29,467 bases of DNA from JBBQER01 sp052148155 (lineage in GTDB: Bacteria; Actinomycetota; Acidimicrobiia; IMCC26256; PALSA-610), in the NCBI GenBank assembly GCA_052148155.1, contig JBKQIY010000115.1, forward strand, positions 1 to 29,467. The letters are read 5' to 3'. A program made the position numbers and the translations under genes. Each line of letters opens with the position of its first letter. Position 1 is the stretch's first letter. This document shows positions 1-8,335 of this stretch, one piece after another. The notes beneath the pieces were generated by a model, which searched no databases, was not told the DNA's origin, and saw only the letters and a program-made list of their open reading frames with translations.

Positions 1-2
1 GG

Positions 3-239
3 CTCGGCTCTCCCGTTGCAACTCTGACGAGGCTGCAGGATTCGCATAACGCTGCGGCCCGCGCGCTTGCTCCCTCCAAAGAGGCTCTCGACACCCCGCT
101 CAGCCCGCCACCTCTCGATGACAAACCGGGGTCTGCTACCGGGCTCTCCGGCGACTACCCGGACGGGACTCACACCCGCTGGCCTGATCCAACTTTCAGG
201 ACGCACCACGAGCGGAGGCTATCGGCGCCGGCGCCGTGA
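3..239 (+). CDS. Possible 3' end of a gene cut by the window edge
   Basis: This frame is open from the window edge for 78 codons and stops at TGA 237-239, while the other two forward frames close within the first 50 bases. The peptide is rich in Pro, Ser, Asp and His and looks like a disordered C-terminal tail, so no family can be named. Third codon positions are mostly G or C but less so than in the genes that follow. It lies on the same strand as the GT2 gene that starts 93 bases later, so it may be the preceding polysaccharide gene. It could equally be a chance open frame in GC-rich DNA. Confidence 0.33.
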   Translation, partial: LGSPVATLTRLQDSHNAAARALAPSKEALDTPLSPPPLDDKPGSATGLSGDYPDGTHTRWPDPTFRTHHERRLSAPAP

Positions 240-319
240 TCGTCGCACCACGACGCTCATACGGTGACGCTCGCGGCGCGACGCTCGCCTGGGGGTACCG
301 GGCTCGGGGACACTCTCGC

Positions 320-325
320 TACGCT
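320..325 (+). promoter_or_regulatory. Predicted -10 element of a leaderless transcript (GT2 gene)
   Basis: The hexamer TACGCT fits the actinobacterial -10 consensus TAnnnT and ends seven bases before ATG 333, so transcription would begin at or next to the start codon. No ribosome binding site precedes ATG 333, which agrees with a leaderless message. It also argues against the upstream in-frame start at 264. Confidence 0.45.
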
Positions 326-332
326 TGCGCCG

Positions 333-1259
333 ATGGTCTCCGAGACGACATCTGAGCAGGACAACGCCGACCTGGACGTCTCGATCATCCTGCCGGTCTA
401 CAACGAGGCCGAGCATCTCGAAGCCGAGGTCACACGAGTGCGCGCCGCGATGGACGCGTCGCCGTACAGCTACGAGATCATCGTCGTCGACGACGGCTCG
501 ACCGACACTTCCGCCGAGGTCGCTGCCCGCATCGACGACATCCGATTCATCCAGTTCTTACAGAATCGGGGATCAGGTTCGGCGCGCAAAGCGGGCACAC
601 AGGCGGCACGAGGCCGTGTCACAGTGTGGACCGATGTCGACATGACCTACCCGAACGACACGATTCCCCAACTCGTGAAAGAACTCGACGGTTACGACCA
701 GGTGGTCGGCGCCCGCACCACCGAGGAAGGCACCGTCAAGGCGCTGCGGGTCCCGGCGAAGTGGCTGATCCGCAAGCTGGCCAGCTTTCTGACCGGAACG
801 AAGATCCCAGATCTCAACTCCGGTTTCCGCGCATTCCGCACCGAGGTCGCGCGCCAATACCTCAACCAACTCCCCGTCGGTTTCTCGTGCGTCACGACCA
901 TCACGATGACGTTCCTCGCCAACGGCTACTCGGTGAAGTACGTACCGATCGAGTACGCCAAGCGTGCCGGAGAATCGAAGTTCCATTGGTACAAGGACAC
1001 ACGGCGCTACGCGACCCAGGTCGTTCGCATGATCCTGTCGTACAACCCGTTACGGATCTTCATGCCGGTCGGGCTCACGTTGCTGACGGTCGGGACCGTG
1101 AAGATGATCGTCGATCTGTTCCAGTTCCACCTGCACGTGGCCGCCGACACGCTGCTGATCCTGTTCGCCTCGTTTCAGGTCATCGCCATCGGCCTGCTCG
1201 CCGACCTCGTCACGCGTGCGACCCGCGACCGTAACGAGAAGCCGCCCGCGAGCGTGTGA
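333..1259 (+). CDS. Family 2 glycosyltransferase, polyprenyl-phosphate type, with C-terminal membrane segments
   Basis: The product is 308 residues from ATG 333. The N-terminal half is a GT-A fold of the dolichyl/polyprenyl-phosphate glycosyltransferase class: strand IILPVYNE, then the nucleotide-binding IIVVDDGSTD, then the acidic metal-binding stretch WTDVDMTYPND, then DLNSGFRAF. Two hydrophobic helices near the C-terminus (IFMPVGLTLLTVGTV and TLLILFASFQVIAIGLL) should anchor it in the membrane. Such enzymes usually transfer a sugar from a nucleotide donor to undecaprenyl or decaprenyl phosphate for later use outside the membrane. Its TGA abuts, with no spacer, the stop codon of the convergent GT4 gene. 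The sugar cannot be told from sequence. An upstream in-frame start at 264 would add 23 residues but would swallow the predicted -10 element. Confidence 0.9.
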   Translation: MVSETTSEQDNADLDVSIILPVYNEAEHLEAEVTRVRAAMDASPYSYEIIVVDDGSTDTSAEVAARIDDIRFIQFLQNRGSGSARKAGTQAARGRVTVWTDVDMTYPNDTIPQLVKELDGYDQVVGARTTEEGTVKALRVPAKWLIRKLASFLTGTKIPDLNSGFRAFRTEVARQYLNQLPVGFSCVTTITMTFLANGYSVKYVPIEYAKRAGESKFHWYKDTRRYATQVVRMILSYNPLRIFMPVGLTLLTVGTVKMIVDLFQFHLHVAADTLLILFASFQVIAIGLLADLVTRATRDRNEKPPASV

Positions 1260-2450
1260 TCAGTTTGGGCTCGCGACTCGCGCGAGCGTTCGTTCGTACC
1301 GGTCCATGACGACATCCCACTGGTAGTGCTGTTCGACGTACCGGCGGCCGGCCTCGCCGAGCGCGTCGGCGAGCTCAGGCGACGCGTGGATCCGATCGAC
1401 CGCGGCTTCGAACTCGGCGAAACCGCTGTAGGGCACCGCCGCGCCGCTGCGCAGCGCATGGCCTTCGAGCACGGTGCACCGACGTTGAACCAGAGCCGGG
1501 CGGCGCTGCGCGAAGACCTCGGTCAGGTTCATGGCGAAACTCTCGAAATATGACGGATGCACCATTGCCCGCGCGCCGGCCAACGCACCGTTGCGGGTCG
1601 GTTCGTCGACGAATCCAGTCGCGATGATGTCGGGACGGCCGGGATCGTCGACGAGCAACTCACCGAGCAGCACGAGACGCAGATCGCTCGGGTTCCGTCG
1701 TTTGTAGGCCACGAAATAGTCGATGAGCTCTGACGCGCCTTTGGCCGGATCGACCCGGCCGACATACAACAAGTACGGAGCAGCGCCGAGCCCGAACTTG
1801 CGCCGGAATTCGTCGGCGTCGCCGGGCGAGTCGAGCTCAACTCCGATACCGACGACATCGCCCGGAGGAGATCCCGGGAAGCGTTCCGCGACAAGACTGG
1901 CCTCTTCTGGCGTCAGGAACGCGAACGCGTCGGGGGCGCGAAGCACCTCTTGGAAGATCGACAGCCGCAGCGGCGGCTCGTCGTGCGCGGTTGGATGCAG
2001 GAGTGTCGGCACCGCGCCTGCACACTCACGCAATCCCGCCCAGGTGAGCCAATACAAATACGTGATGAACACCACGACGTCATAGGTGCGTGCGTGCCGG
2101 CGGAGCCACGGTACGACATCGGGAGCGTACGGACCTTGCATCTGCATCCACTCCCGCTGCAAGGCGAGTGGACGCACACTCGGCGCATTACTGAGACGTG
2201 AGTTGAACCGGCCGAACAGATGCGGGTTACGACGCCCGGCGACCCAGGCTCGAAATACCGAAACCCCATTCGCGTTCGACCAACCGCGCGGCAGGGCGTT
2301 GGACCAGTCCACGTACGATTTCGCGCATGTCGTGAGCACGGTGACCCGGTGGTCTCGCTCGACGAGGCGCTCGGCGAACGCACGGGCGTGCTGTTCAGCC
2401 CCTCCCGCGATCTCTTCCCCGTAACGCTGCACAACGTAGAGCACGCGCAT
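1260..2450 (-). CDS. GT4 family glycosyltransferase (type B of the mirrored pair)
   Basis: This is a 396-residue GT-B fold protein, full length for the family, starting at ATG 2450. The N-terminal domain opens with MRVLYVVQRYGEEIAGGAEQ, the usual glycine-rich acceptor-side loop. The C-terminal donor domain holds YVGRVDPAKG and the block HPSYFESFAMNLTEVFAQ, where the two Glu of the family E-x7-E motif bind the nucleotide sugar. It shares distinctive stretches with the gene at 6508-7716: RYG-EI-GG-E at the start, LTTCA followed by Y and W-N, HDEP-RL in the middle and YQW near the end. I therefore read the two as paralogues. The start overlaps the stop of the upstream GT4 gene by one base (TGATG), so they are probably translationally coupled. 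Donor and acceptor sugars are unknown. Confidence 0.9.
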   Translation of the reverse strand: MRVLYVVQRYGEEIAGGAEQHARAFAERLVERDHRVTVLTTCAKSYVDWSNALPRGWSNANGVSVFRAWVAGRRNPHLFGRFNSRLSNAPSVRPLALQREWMQMQGPYAPDVVPWLRRHARTYDVVVFITYLYWLTWAGLRECAGAVPTLLHPTAHDEPPLRLSIFQEVLRAPDAFAFLTPEEASLVAERFPGSPPGDVVGIGVELDSPGDADEFRRKFGLGAAPYLLYVGRVDPAKGASELIDYFVAYKRRNPSDLRLVLLGELLVDDPGRPDIIATGFVDEPTRNGALAGARAMVHPSYFESFAMNLTEVFAQRRPALVQRRCTVLEGHALRSGAAVPYSGFAEFEAAVDRIHASPELADALGEAGRRYVEQHYQWDVVMDRYERTLARVASPN

Positions 2451-3610
2451 CAGACGATCTCGCCGATTGCCTCAAGCATCGCGACGCTCGCGTCGACTTC
2501 GGTCAGCTCACGCAGTCTCCGCCGACCCCGCGCGATCAGCTCTCGTCGAAGGTCCGCGTCCGAGACAATGCGATCGATCGCTCCTGCGACCAGCTCGGCG
2601 CCGGCCCAGGCCGGGAGCAGCAGTCCGGCATCGCCCACGGTTTCGGGGATAGCCGCGCACGCCCGGGCGACCACCGGGACGTCGAACGCGAGCGACTCGA
2701 CCAGCGGCACGCAAAACCCCTCGTGCTCACTCACCGTCACGAAGGCGATCGCGCGGCGGAACATCGCCGCGAGCCGGGCATCGTCGATGGAACCGACGAC
2801 GTGCACTCGGGGGAGGTTGAGTTCTCGAACCTGCGCGCTGAGCGCATCGGCGTACCGAGCGAAACGATTTTGGCCTACGAGCAGGAGCACCGCTTGCGTC
2901 CCGAAGTAGGTCGTTGCGACGTGCATCGCCTTCACGAGAAGGTCGGGACGTTTGTGCGGCAGCAGCTGTCCCACGAAGAGCAGGATCGGCTCGTGAAACT
3001 CCCGGTCGAGGAGGTTGAGCATCTCCGGATCGGGCTCCGTGCGAACGAGCCGGAACGGGTTCACCACCGGGGGGATCACACGCACGTCTTCGTAGCCGAT
3101 CGCCTCGAGCTCGGCGGCGTTGAAATGCGACGCGGCGACTGCCAGTACGACCCGGTGGCGAATAGCCTCGAGCTCCAAACGGCCGAGCACGAGCAGCTCG
3201 GCGAAGGTGTCGTCGATGCCTTCGAAGTACTTCGCCGGCGTGATGTTGTGGTAGACGAGCACGATCGGCTCGGGCCGCGAGAGCAAGAACGCCGAAACTG
3301 TGGGTTCGCCGATCGAGGCGTGATAGACGAGCAGCCCTCGCGAACCACTCGCCGCGAACTCGCTCAACGGTCTCACCTCACCAGCCGAGCTGGGTGCGAT
3401 GTGCCGCGCGAACACCTCCGACGGTCCGACTTTGCGGAGGACGTCGCGATAGTCGAGCGCCGCGTTGGTGATCGCGTCGCCTGGCGAAGCGGCCGCGAGT
3501 ATTTGATGGATGCCGAACTCGCCGGTCGGGAAAGATCCGATGTGAGAAACCGAACCGCGCCGCTCGCGGCGTTCGACGGCCGAACCGACCTCTGCCCGCG
3601 CGATACTCAT
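2450..3610 (-). CDS. GT4 family glycosyltransferase (type A of the mirrored pair)
   Basis: From ATG 3610 the product is 386 residues. The C-terminal donor domain carries LFVGQLLPHKRPDLLV and TVSEHEGFCVPLVESLAFDVPV, with the E-x7-E pair in EGFCVPLVE, so it is a retaining GT4 enzyme. A GLLVYHASIGEP segment followed by VYHNITPAKYF is also found, slightly changed, in the gene at 5407-6501, so the two look like paralogues. I chose ATG 3610 because it lies ten bases after the methyltransferase stop. A TTG at 3634 would add eight residues and overlap that gene by 14 bases, and it cannot be excluded. The gene is the middle one of a three-gene leftward operon and its stop overlaps the next start by one base. 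Confidence 0.88.
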   Translation of the reverse strand: MSIARAEVGSAVERRERRGSVSHIGSFPTGEFGIHQILAAASPGDAITNAALDYRDVLRKVGPSEVFARHIAPSSAGEVRPLSEFAASGSRGLLVYHASIGEPTVSAFLLSRPEPIVLVYHNITPAKYFEGIDDTFAELLVLGRLELEAIRHRVVLAVAASHFNAAELEAIGYEDVRVIPPVVNPFRLVRTEPDPEMLNLLDREFHEPILLFVGQLLPHKRPDLLVKAMHVATTYFGTQAVLLLVGQNRFARYADALSAQVRELNLPRVHVVGSIDDARLAAMFRRAIAFVTVSEHEGFCVPLVESLAFDVPVVARACAAIPETVGDAGLLLPAWAGAELVAGAIDRIVSDADLRRELIARGRRRLRELTEVDASVAMLEAIGEIV

Positions 3611-3620
3611 GTGCGAGAGG

Positions 3621-4835
3621 TCATCTCGTGGCAATGACGGCGTAGTCCTGTGCGCCGAAGAGCAGCGCTCCGATGCGTTCGAAGTTCTCGTTGAGCAGAC
3701 GCGTCTGCGGGTCGTCGCCCGGCAAGGGCAGGAGCGCTTCGCTGTCGGAGACCGGCGAGCGATACTCGATCGCGATCCGCGAGAATTCCGCTTCGCGGAA
3801 CAAGAACTCCAAGAAGCTCGGGTGGACCGGCCGCACGTGGTCGGGATCGACCCAGAAGGCCCGGGCGTAGGTGTACAGCGACGCCGGGTTCACGGTCTCC
3901 AACACGACTTTGCCGCCCGGACGCAGCTTCTCGGCGGCGAGTGACACGAAGTCGATGACGTGTTGAGGCGACAGGTGCTCGATGACTTGGATCATCACGA
4001 TCCCGCCAAGGCTGCCGGGCTCGAGACTGCGCAGGTACTCGACGGCAAAGCCCTGCTCGACATCGAGCCCACGTCCGCGCGCGCTTGTGATCAGCTGAAG
4101 ATCTGGCTCGACGCCGTGCACGGCGACGCCGAGCTCGGTCAGCAGCTCCATGAACTCGCCACGGCCGAAGCCGATGTCGATCACCGGTTCGCAGTCGATG
4201 AACTCCTTGGCGAGTTCGGCGTACCGCGAACGCAGGTCGTCGCTGCCGCCTCGGAAGAACGCGGTGAACTGGTCCTGGCCGTACCACGCGTCGACCGCGC
4301 AACCCGGAATGCGCTCACGTGTCTCCTCGACTTGATATTCGAGGCGGTTCACCTCGCGTACCTGTTCGGCGAGACGAACCTGAAGATCGTCGAGCTGTTG
4401 CAAGACCTTGGTGTCGAACTCGTCGCCGATGGTGGACGCGATCTCGCCGAGCAGCGCGATCGCGTGCGTGATGAGCCAGCTCTGCTGCTCGACTTGTGAC
4501 AGCACGCCGTCGATCTGTCGGCTGAGCGCGCGCGACATGGTGCGGTGGACCAATCGCCCCCCGGGGAGGCGGCTGGCCGGGTCGATGCGCGCCCGCGAGA
4601 ACCCCACCTGGTTGAGTTCGCGCAACGCCGATTGGAGCTCATCGTGCAACGCCGGCGACGACCGCGGCCGCACCCCGACGAGCCGATCGAAGTGCTCGTC
4701 GAGCGTCGCCTCGAGATCGTCGGGGTACTCGCCCGACCGCCGCCGCGCCTCGATTCGAGCCTTCAACTCGCCGATCACGCTGTCAAGGTCAGCGGCTTGG
4801 CCCGTGGCGGACGCGTGAGTCGGATCCGACGGCAC
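3621..4835 (-). CDS. SAM-dependent methyltransferase with long N-terminal helical/coiled-coil region
   Basis: The product is 404 residues from GTG 4835. Residues about 1-176 have no catalytic motif and are charged and helical. Residues about 108-176 (SRQIDGVLSQVEQQ onward) show coiled-coil spacing. Residues 210-330 are a class I methyltransferase: glycine motif VIDIGFGRG at 218-226, acidic ribose-binding VEP at 242-244, then MIQVIEHLSP and KLRPGGKVVLETVNP. The acceptor is not visible, but the setting among glycosyltransferases suggests a glycan. The helical segment around residues 84-118 resembles the separate protein encoded divergently at 4883-5410. A coiled coil joined to a methyltransferase recalls the chain-terminating WbdD of E. 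coli O8/O9a, though no kinase domain is seen. It is the first gene of the leftward operon and appears leaderless. Confidence 0.85.
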   Translation of the reverse strand: MPSDPTHASATGQAADLDSVIGELKARIEARRRSGEYPDDLEATLDEHFDRLVGVRPRSSPALHDELQSALRELNQVGFSRARIDPASRLPGGRLVHRTMSRALSRQIDGVLSQVEQQSWLITHAIALLGEIASTIGDEFDTKVLQQLDDLQVRLAEQVREVNRLEYQVEETRERIPGCAVDAWYGQDQFTAFFRGGSDDLRSRYAELAKEFIDCEPVIDIGFGRGEFMELLTELGVAVHGVEPDLQLITSARGRGLDVEQGFAVEYLRSLEPGSLGGIVMIQVIEHLSPQHVIDFVSLAAEKLRPGGKVVLETVNPASLYTYARAFWVDPDHVRPVHPSFLEFLFREAEFSRIAIEYRSPVSDSEALLPLPGDDPQTRLLNENFERIGALLFGAQDYAVIATR

Positions 4836-4841
4836 GACATG

Positions 4842-4847
4842 AATCTA
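4842..4847 (-). promoter_or_regulatory. Predicted -10 element of the methyltransferase-GT4-GT4 operon
   Basis: Read on the minus strand this is TAGATT, a TAnnnT hexamer ending six bases before GTG 4835. No Shine-Dalgarno sequence lies between them, so a leaderless message is predicted. The 47-bp spacer also holds CTAGCG at 4845-4850 facing CGCTAG at 4876-4881, a widely spaced dyad that could be a shared control site for both divergent operons. Confidence 0.4.
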
Positions 4848-4882
4848 GCGGAGGCGTTCCGCCGCGTCGGTGAGGCGCTAGC

Positions 4883-5410
4883 GTGCGCATCTCCGCCATG
4901 GCGAACGACCGCCTTCCTGACTCACTCCCGCACGGGTTTCTGCGCGATGCTCAGAACGGGCCTCCCCCGCTCGGCCTGCTTCCGTACGAGTCCGAACGCA
5001 CCCAGATCGAAGCGACCGCGCGCCAGACCCGCGCGCGCCCGGATTTCCCTGGCGACTATGTCGACCGGGTATACGACCAGGTGGCGCGCTTCTCGTTGCG
5101 CACCGCCGCGCCGGACGACATCCGGGCGGCGATCGCGCTGCTCGAGGAGCAGACGAACGTGCAGGCACTCGCGCCGATCGATTCGCGCTACCGAGGTGTG
5201 GGCGCCGCGAAGAAGGTCGTACGCAAGGCGGTGTTCTTCACGGTCCATCATCTGACCGAACAGATGCGGGCCCTGGGCTGGGCGGCCACTTCGGTCGGAA
5301 ATGCGGCAGCTGAACGCATCGAGGCCCTCGAGGATCGCGTGCGCGAGCTCGAGGTGCGCCTGGCGCGCATCGATCCCGGCGAAAGACACCAGGACCCGTC
5401 AAAGTCGTGA
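4883..5410 (+). CDS. Coiled-coil protein of a glycan cluster, unknown function
   Basis: The 175-residue product has no catalytic motif I recognise. Residues 57-95 are helical and acidic. Residues 97-130 (from PIDSRYRGVGAAK) form a basic, partly hydrophobic helix, and 143-163 (AERIEALEDRVRELEVRLAR) show clear heptad spacing. The middle part resembles residues about 84-118 of the divergent methyltransferase. Similar short helical proteins often sit beside methyltransferases and glycosyltransferases in ABC-export glycan clusters, which is from memory of the pattern. GTG 4883 is preferred because GAGG at 4872-4875 lies seven bases upstream. ATG 4898 would leave it too far away. Its TGA overlaps the next start by four bases (GTGA). 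It may be a scaffold or part of a length-measuring complex, which is inference. Confidence 0.7.
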   Translation: MRISAMANDRLPDSLPHGFLRDAQNGPPPLGLLPYESERTQIEATARQTRARPDFPGDYVDRVYDQVARFSLRTAAPDDIRAAIALLEEQTNVQALAPIDSRYRGVGAAKKVVRKAVFFTVHHLTEQMRALGWAATSVGNAAAERIEALEDRVRELEVRLARIDPGERHQDPSKS

Positions 5411-6501
5411 CCGAAGTTCATCAGTTCCTGTCGACCTTTGCCGGCCGAGATGCCATCGGGATGCACACCTTGCGGGTACGGAACCTTTTACGCGATGCCG
5501 GCTTCCAGTCCGACATCTACGCCCTCGACGCACACGCGGACGTGCGGGCGCAGGCCTTCGACCCGCGTACGTTCGGTGATCGTGTGAGAGGACGTGTCGA
5601 TCTGTGGATTCTCTACCACTTCTCGATCGGCAGCCCGCTGTTCGATCGCGTCCGTGAGCTCGACGTCCCGTTGGCCCTCGACTACCACAACATCACCGAC
5701 GCGAAGTACTTCTGGCGATGGGAACCGCGCGCGGCGTCGAGCATGATGGAGGGGCGCCGCCAGCTCGCTGTCGCCGCGCCCGCCGTCCGTTTCGCACTGG
5801 CCGATTCCGCCTACAACGAGCACGAGCTCTTGCAACTGGACTGCCCTCGCACCGCCGTCGCTCCGATACTGATCGACTTCAACGACTACGACGCGGCTCC
5901 CGACCCGGCCTTGATGGCTCGACGCGAGCGTGCCCGGGCAGGCGGTGGCTCTGACTGGCTCACGGTCGGCCGAATCGCGCCCAACAAGTGCCAGCACGAT
6001 GTGCTGGCCGCGTTCGCGGTCTACCGCCGTGTCCATGATCCGCGCGCCCGACTGACACTCGTGGGAGGACAAAGCGCCGGGCTCTACTGGCGTGCCTTGC
6101 ACAGCCTGGCCGACGATCTGAACATCTCCGCCGCGGTCACGTTCACCGATGTCGTCAGCCACGCCGAACTCCTCGCCTACTATCGCTCCGCCGACGTGTT
6201 CGTGTTGCTCTCGGAGCACGAGGGCTTCAACGTGCCGGTTCTCGAGGCGATGCATTTCGGCGTGCCGGTGGTGGCGTACGCCTCCTCGGCGGTGCCCGAC
6301 ACGGTCGGCGACGGCGGGCTCGTGCTGCCCGATAAAGATCCGGTCCTCGTCGCCGCCGCGGTGGAACGCCTACGCTCGGATGCATCGCTTCGCGATGCGC
6401 TCGTCGAAGCCGGCCGGAAGCGAGTTTCGCATTTCTCCATTGCACGCACCGGGCCGCAGCTTCTCGACACGTTGCGCACGCTCATGAAAGAGACAGCTTG
6501 A
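5407..6501 (+). CDS. GT4 family glycosyltransferase (type A of the mirrored pair)
   Basis: The product is 364 residues from GTG 5407, which overlaps the previous stop by four bases. The donor domain contains WLTVGRIAPNKCQHDVL, VFVLLSEHEGFNVPVLEAM with the E-x7-E pair, then HFGVPVVAYASSAVPDTVGD. The acceptor domain is short and contains LYHFSIGSP and DYHNITDAKYF, matching the paralogue at 2450-3610. Those shared segments are unusual for GT4 proteins in general and point to a common origin within this locus. Membership of the GT4 retaining class is clear, but substrate specificity is not visible. The ATG of the next gene follows the stop after six bases. Confidence 0.9.
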   Translation: MTEVHQFLSTFAGRDAIGMHTLRVRNLLRDAGFQSDIYALDAHADVRAQAFDPRTFGDRVRGRVDLWILYHFSIGSPLFDRVRELDVPLALDYHNITDAKYFWRWEPRAASSMMEGRRQLAVAAPAVRFALADSAYNEHELLQLDCPRTAVAPILIDFNDYDAAPDPALMARRERARAGGGSDWLTVGRIAPNKCQHDVLAAFAVYRRVHDPRARLTLVGGQSAGLYWRALHSLADDLNISAAVTFTDVVSHAELLAYYRSADVFVLLSEHEGFNVPVLEAMHFGVPVVAYASSAVPDTVGDGGLVLPDKDPVLVAAAVERLRSDASLRDALVEAGRKRVSHFSIARTGPQLLDTLRTLMKETA

Positions 6502-6507
6502 GTAGGG

Positions 6508-7716
6508 ATGTCGCCAGTGCCTGAGAACAAGGGTCGCCTTGCCTTCGTGCCGCCCCGGTACGGCACCGAGATCGTCGGCGGTTCCGAGGCTGTGATGCGT
6601 GAAGCTGCGCACGGTCTCGCACAGCGCGGCTGGGACGTCGAGATACTCACCACGTGCGCGCGCGATCACTACACCTGGCGAAACGAGTACACACCGGGCA
6701 CGAGTACGGACGACGACGGCGTCGAAGTGCACCGGTTCCCGGTGGAAGGGGCCAAGCCGAGCCGGTCGCGTGCTCGCATCGAGGCTCATATTCAATCGGG
6801 CGCGTCGGTGCCGTTGGCCGACCAACTCTCCTGGCTCGACGGCCTGTTCCGGGTTCCCCGATTGTTCCATCATCTGGTGGTCAACTCCGACCGTTACGAC
6901 GCGGTGATCTTGTCGCCCTACCTGTTCTGGACGACCGTCACTGGCGCGGCGGTCGTGCCGGAGCGCACGATCGTGATGCCGTGTCTTCACGACGAGCCGT
7001 ACGCGCGGCTCGAGGTGCTGAGCCCTGTGTTGTCCGACGTCGCCCGGTTATGGTTCCTTTCCGAACCCGAACACCAGCTGGCGCACGAGTGTGCCGTGTT
7101 GCCGGATCATCTCGTGGTCGGTGCGGGTGTGCATGTCCCCGCGAGTTATGACGCGGAGGGGTTTTGCGTTCGGCACGGTCTCACGCGCCCATTTCTCCTG
7201 TTCGCCGGGCGACGCGAGCGGGGCAAGGGCTGGGACTGGCTGCTTTCGGCGTTCCATTTCGCGATCCGCCAATACCGGCTGCCGTTCGATCTCGTGACGA
7301 TCGGTGTGAGCCCGGCCGACACGCCTGCTGACCTTTCCGGCCGTGTCCATGACCTCGGCTTCCTTGACGACGCAGAGGTCCCCGACGCGTTCGCAGCCGC
7401 GGCGGCGTACGTGCAGCCCAGCACCAACGAGAGTTTCTCGCGCACGATCATGGAGTCGTGGTTGGCCGGCACACTGGTCCTCGCCGCCGGTGGCAGCGAC
7501 GTGGTGCGCTGGCACTGCGAGCGTTCGGGTGGCGGTCTCACCTTCACTGATGAGTTCGAGTTGGCGCAGGCCCTCACGTTCCTCGCGGCCGCGCCTGACG
7601 ACGCCGCCCGTCTCGCGAAGGCAGGCCGCGAGTATGTCCTTGCCAACTATCAGTGGCCCATTGTGCTCGACGCGATGGAAGCCAGCTTGGGCGAGCTGCT
7701 GTGCGCATCCTCGTAG
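6508..7716 (+). CDS. GT4 family glycosyltransferase (type B of the mirrored pair)
   Basis: The 402-residue product is a full-length GT-B enzyme. The N-terminus has FVPPRYGTEIVGGSEAVM and EILTTCARDHYTW; the donor domain has LFAGRRERGKGWDWLL and QPSTNESFSRTIMESWLAGT, where the E-x7-E Glu pair sits in ESFSRTIME. Near the end NYQWPIVLDAMEASL parallels HYQWDVVMDRYERTL of the gene at 1260-2450. Together with the shared RYG-EI-GG-E and LTTCA motifs this makes the two a paralogous pair. It is the third gene of the rightward operon. ATG 6508 follows the previous stop closely, with a GTAGGG just before it that is too near for a good ribosome binding site. Translational coupling is likely. Confidence 0.9.
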   Translation: MSPVPENKGRLAFVPPRYGTEIVGGSEAVMREAAHGLAQRGWDVEILTTCARDHYTWRNEYTPGTSTDDDGVEVHRFPVEGAKPSRSRARIEAHIQSGASVPLADQLSWLDGLFRVPRLFHHLVVNSDRYDAVILSPYLFWTTVTGAAVVPERTIVMPCLHDEPYARLEVLSPVLSDVARLWFLSEPEHQLAHECAVLPDHLVVGAGVHVPASYDAEGFCVRHGLTRPFLLFAGRRERGKGWDWLLSAFHFAIRQYRLPFDLVTIGVSPADTPADLSGRVHDLGFLDDAEVPDAFAAAAAYVQPSTNESFSRTIMESWLAGTLVLAAGGSDVVRWHCERSGGGLTFTDEFELAQALTFLAAAPDDAARLAKAGREYVLANYQWPIVLDAMEASLGELLCASS

Positions 7717-8330
7717 TCGGCAGCTACCCGCCACCCGCGCACGGCGAGGCCAACCGGACGGTCGCGACCGTGCACCGGCTCGGCGCGCAGGGCGACGACG
7801 TCGAAGTGCTGTCGCGCCGCGGTTCCGCCGCCCAGTTTCGCGGTCCGATCGCCGGACCGGTCGGCGCCGCGCTCGTGTGGTGGCGCGGTCGCCATTACGA
7901 CGCGGTCGTGGTGCAGGTCGAAAGCGGCGCACCGCTTCGGATTTCCGATGGACGACGCGCCCGATTCGACCGTGTCGTCGACTGTTTGGCGTGGGGCCTG
8001 GCGCTACGCGCGGTGCGTTCGGCCACGATGGTGGTCGCCGATACCGACGTCGTGCCTCGATCGGTCGGCGGCCGCAGCGGCCGTTTCCTGTGGGCCGCTG
8101 CTGACCATCTCCTCGTCGGGAACGAGCGTGGTCGGCGCCGTCTGATCGACGAGGGCGGTGCGCCAGCCGGACGGGTCGAGCTTCCTGCAGTGGCCGCGAC
8201 GCCGAGCCGACCGGCCGACGACGGCTGGGACGATGTGAGCGACGCGGCCGCGGTGATGGAGCGTGTGCAGCGGCGCGCCGCTGAGGACCGCCGCGCCGCG
8301 CGCCGAGGCACGCTCGACGCGGGCGTCTGA
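7701..8330 (+). CDS. GT4-like N-terminal half protein (no donor-binding domain)
   Basis: From GTG 7701 this is 209 residues. It begins with the typical GT4 opening RILVVGSYPPPAHGEANRT and continues through YDAVVVQVESG to LLVGNERGRRRLIDEGGAP, which matches the end of an N-terminal GT-B domain. It then breaks into a low-complexity basic tail (RAAEDRRAARRG). The entire C-terminal donor-sugar domain with the E-x7-E motif is missing, so transferase activity on its own is doubtful. GTG 7701 overlaps the upstream gene by 16 bases. GTG 7653 in the same frame would add 16 unlikely residues. It could be a degraded gene, an accessory subunit or a sensor of acceptor. It ends five bases before the stop of a convergent gene. 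Confidence 0.7.
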   Translation: MRILVVGSYPPPAHGEANRTVATVHRLGAQGDDVEVLSRRGSAAQFRGPIAGPVGAALVWWRGRHYDAVVVQVESGAPLRISDGRRARFDRVVDCLAWGLALRAVRSATMVVADTDVVPRSVGGRSGRFLWAAADHLLVGNERGRRRLIDEGGAPAGRVELPAVAATPSRPADDGWDDVSDAAAVMERVQRRAAEDRRAARRGTLDAGV

Positions 8331-8335
8331 GGGGT

